From Streptomyces sp. HUAS YS2 (GTDB taxonomy: Bacteria; Actinomycetota; Actinomycetes; Streptomycetales; Streptomycetaceae): a stretch of 64,000 nucleotides of DNA. The notes under the pieces are model-generated. The model was not told the DNA's origin. It saw only the letters and a program-made list of their open reading frames with translations, and ran no database searches. Shown here one piece after another: positions 61,971 through 64,000 of this stretch (its first letter is position 1; each line of letters opens with the position of its first letter). The translations under genes and the position numbers were made by a program. The stretch lies in contig NZ_CP137573.1 in the NCBI RefSeq assembly GCF_033343995.1, forward strand, positions 2,108,001-2,172,000. The letters run 5' to 3'.

Positions 61971-64000
61971 ATGACCCACGCAGACCGCCTCGAAGACCGC
62001 GCGTCGCTCCGCGCCGCCGCCGACACCGTACTCGCCCGCCTCGTCGGGGACGCCTCCGGCACGGCGCAGCTGCGCGAGGACCAGTGGCGCGCGATCGAGG
62101 CGCTGGTCGCCGACAAGCGCAGAGCTCTCGTGGTGCAGCGCACCGGCTGGGGCAAGTCGGCGGTGTACTTCGTCGCGACCTCGCTGCTCCGCGAGCGCGG
62201 CAGCGGCCCGACCGTGATCGTCTCCCCGCTGCTGGCGCTCATGCGAAACCAGGTCGAGGCCGCCGCTCGGGCGGGGATCCGCGCGCGCACGATCAACTCG
62301 TCGAACACCGAGGAGTGGGAGACGGTCCAGGCGGAGGTCGCCGCGGGCGACGTGGACGTGCTCCTGGTCAGCCCCGAGCGGCTCAACAACCCGGACTTCC
62401 GCGACCAGGTGCTGCCCGCGCTGGCCGCCGCCACCGGCCTGCTCGTGGTCGACGAGGCGCACTGCATCTCGGACTGGGGCCACGACTTCCGCCCCGACTA
62501 CCGGCGGCTGCGCACGATGCTCGCCGACCTGCCCGCCGGCGTACCGGTCCTCGCCACGACGGCGACGGCGAACGCGCGGGTGACCGCGGACGTGGCCGAG
62601 CAGCTCGGCACGGGCGCGGGCACGGACGCGCTGGTGCTGCGGGGCCCGCTGGACCGGGAGAGCCTCAGCCTGAGTGTGCTGCGGCTGCCGGACGCCGCGC
62701 ACCGGCTCGCCTGGCTCGCCGACCATCTGGACGAGCTGCCGGGCTCGGGAATCATCTACACGCTCACGGTCGCCGCGGCCGAGGAGGTCACCGCGTACCT
62801 GCGGCAGTGCGGCCACACGGTGTCCTCGTACACGGGCCGCACCGAGAACGCGGACCGGCAGCAGGCGGAGGAGGACCTGCTGGCGAACCGGGTCAAGGCG
62901 CTGGTCGCCACGTCCGCGCTGGGCATGGGGTTCGACAAGCCCGACCTCGGGTTCGTCGTGCACCTGGGCTCGCCGTCCTCTCCCATCGCCTACTACCAGC
63001 AGGTGGGCCGCGCGGGCCGCGGTGTGGAGCACGCGGAGGTGCTGCTGCTGCCCGGGCCCGAGGACGAGGCGATCTGGAAGTACTTCGCGTCGGTGGCGTT
63101 CCCGCCCGAGGAGCAGGTGCGGCGGACCCTGGACGTGCTGGCGCGGGCGGACCGGCCGCTCTCGCTGCCCGCCCTGGAGCCACTGGTCGAGCTGCGCCGG
63201 ACACGGCTGGAGACGATGCTCAAGGTCCTGGACGTCGACGGGGCGGTGCACCGGGTGAAGGGCGGCTGGACGAGCACCGGCCGGCCCTGGGTGTACGACG
63301 CGGAGCGGTACGCCTGGGTGGCCCGGCAGCGGGAGGCCGAGCAGGACGCCATGCGGGCGTACGCGTCGGCGACGACGTGCCGGATGGAGTTCCTGCGGCG
63401 CCAGTTGGACGACGAGGAGGCCGCGCCCTGCGGCCGCTGCGACAACTGCTCGGGGGCCGGCTTCGAACCGAAGGTGTCGGCGGGGGCGCTCGACGCGGCG
63501 AAGGGCGAACTGGGCCGGCCGGGCGTGGAGGTGGAGCCGCGCCGGATGTGGCCGACGGGGCTCGCGGCGGTCGGCGTCGACCTGAAGGGTCGTATTCCGG
63601 CCGGGGAGCAGGCGTTCGGCGGGCGTGCCCTGGGGCGGCTTTCGGACATCGGCTGGGGAAACCGGCTCCGGCCGATGCTCGCGGAGCGGGCGGCGGACGG
63701 TCCGGTGCCGGACGACGTGGTGCAGGCGGTGGTGCGGGTACTGGCCGACTGGGCGAAGGGTCCCGGGGGTTGGGCCTCGGGTGCTCCGGACGCACCGCCC
63801 CGGCCGGCGGGTGTGGTGACGGTCGCCTCGCGCACGCGTCCGCAGCTCGTGGACTCGCTGGGCCGGCGGATCGCGGAGATCGGTCGGATGCCGCTGCTCG
63901 GGTCGGTCGGCTACGCGCCGGAGGCCGAGGACCTGCGGCTCTCCCGGACCAACAGCGCCCAGCGGGTGGTCGGTCTGCACCAGGCGCTCATGATTCCGCC
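61971..64000 (+). CDS. RecQ-family ATP-dependent DNA helicase (partial, right edge)
   Basis: The first 676 codons of a superfamily 2 helicase; the gene continues past the window. It has a RecQ-type motif I with Trp and Lys (RTGWGKSAV), DEAH box ([19 protein letters not shown], in parts), TATAN motif III, motif VI GRAGRG and a Cys cluster CGRCDNC with an earlier Cys (TTCRMEF) like the RecQ zinc site. The 3'-to-5' unwinding is known for the family. A TTGTCCACA DnaA box lies about 50 bases upstream of the ATG. The C-terminal region is only partly visible. Confidence 0.93.
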   Translation, partial: MTHADRLEDRASLRAAADTVLARLVGDASGTAQLREDQWRAIEALVADKRRALVVQRTGWGKSAVYFVATSLLRERGSGPTVIVSPLLALMRNQVEAAARAGIRARTINSSNTEEWETVQAEVAAGDVDVLLVSPERLNNPDFRDQVLPALAAATGLLVVDEAHCISDWGHDFRPDYRRLRTMLADLPAGVPVLATTATANARVTADVAEQLGTGAGTDALVLRGPLDRESLSLSVLRLPDAAHRLAWLADHLDELPGSGIIYTLTVAAAEEVTAYLRQCGHTVSSYTGRTENADRQQAEEDLLANRVKALVATSALGMGFDKPDLGFVVHLGSPSSPIAYYQQVGRAGRGVEHAEVLLLPGPEDEAIWKYFASVAFPPEEQVRRTLDVLARADRPLSLPALEPLVELRRTRLETMLKVLDVDGAVHRVKGGWTSTGRPWVYDAERYAWVARQREAEQDAMRAYASATTCRMEFLRRQLDDEEAAPCGRCDNCSGAGFEPKVSAGALDAAKGELGRPGVEVEPRRMWPTGLAAVGVDLKGRIPAGEQAFGGRALGRLSDIGWGNRLRPMLAERAADGPVPDDVVQAVVRVLADWAKGPGGWASGAPDAPPRPAGVVTVASRTRPQLVDSLGRRIAEIGRMPLLGSVGYAPEAEDLRLSRTNSAQRVVGLHQALMIP

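Overview
This window is a piece of a Streptomyces chromosome, close to a Streptomyces coelicolor-type core region. The evidence is very high GC with strong third-position GC bias, many GTG (and some TTG) starts, and recognisable Streptomyces markers in a familiar order: dut, cutRS, hemH, sepH, parC, parE, hrdB and whiH. No insertion sequence, prophage, CRISPR array, tRNA or rRNA gene was seen. Most genes are vertically inherited core genes.

Layout. 0.2-6.2 kb: two RCK/TrkA-type K+ channel regulators, a DUF3159 membrane protein, an OB-fold protein, and the kdpD-kdpE two-component system. 6.3-11.4 kb: a YciI-like protein, a lone LolD/MacB-type ABC ATPase, then DUF3710, dut and a PaaI-type thioesterase in overlapping order, DUF3093, an EcsC-like protein and DUF4193. 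11.7-14.2 kb: the cutS/cutR envelope-stress system and a 57-residue protein. 14.3-19.8 kb: an inositol-monophosphatase family gene, ferrochelatase, an MFS exporter overlapping an aldonolactone-oxidase-like gene, and a Pro/Thr-rich membrane protein. 20.3-23.3 kb: sepH (an FtsZ regulator), a sulfurtransferase and a VOC protein. 23.3-28.3 kb: a three-gene glycan set (YfhO-like, GT2, polysialyltransferase-like). 28.4-34.2 kb: tdk, an alkaline-phosphatase superfamily protein, DUF5998 and a Pat-type lysine acetyltransferase. 34.4-36.8 kb: HPr, a GntR/FCD regulator, and an M23 hydrolase behind a c-di-AMP (ydaO) riboswitch. 36.9-43.4 kb: a pair of M16 proteases (one lacking the zinc motif), topoisomerase IV subunit A, and a CobW GTPase. 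43.6-48.2 kb: a CitA/DcuS-type kinase, its regulator and a convergent acetate-type symporter with its DUF485 partner. 48.3-48.6 kb: the remnant of a LuxR-type response regulator. 48.7-55.4 kb: topoisomerase IV subunit B, DUF7455, a secreted trypsin, the principal sigma factor HrdB, and the sporulation regulator WhiH. 55.6-64 kb: an ABC protein with degenerate catalytic motifs, a Nudix/NrtR-like regulator, a debranching-enzyme-like protein, DUF4192, and a RecQ-type helicase running off the right edge.

Themes. Much of the left part matches a block I recall as conserved in Mycobacterium (ceoB-ceoC-DUF3159-OB-DUF3710-dut-DUF3093-DUF4193-suhB, leading to sigA), with extra genes inserted here. Cell division and development (sepH, whiH, the riboswitch-controlled wall hydrolase), chromosome topology (parC, parE) and potassium/c-di-AMP signalling recur. 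Many genes overlap by one to four bases, implying translational coupling, and convergent pairs are separated by strong GC-rich hairpins.

The items most worth a second look are the ABC protein upstream of whiH with four altered ATPase motifs, the eroded LuxR response regulator beside parE, the facing DnaA-box pair in front of recQ, the polysialyltransferase-like glycan operon, the low-complexity insert in the acetyltransferase, and the c-di-AMP riboswitch.
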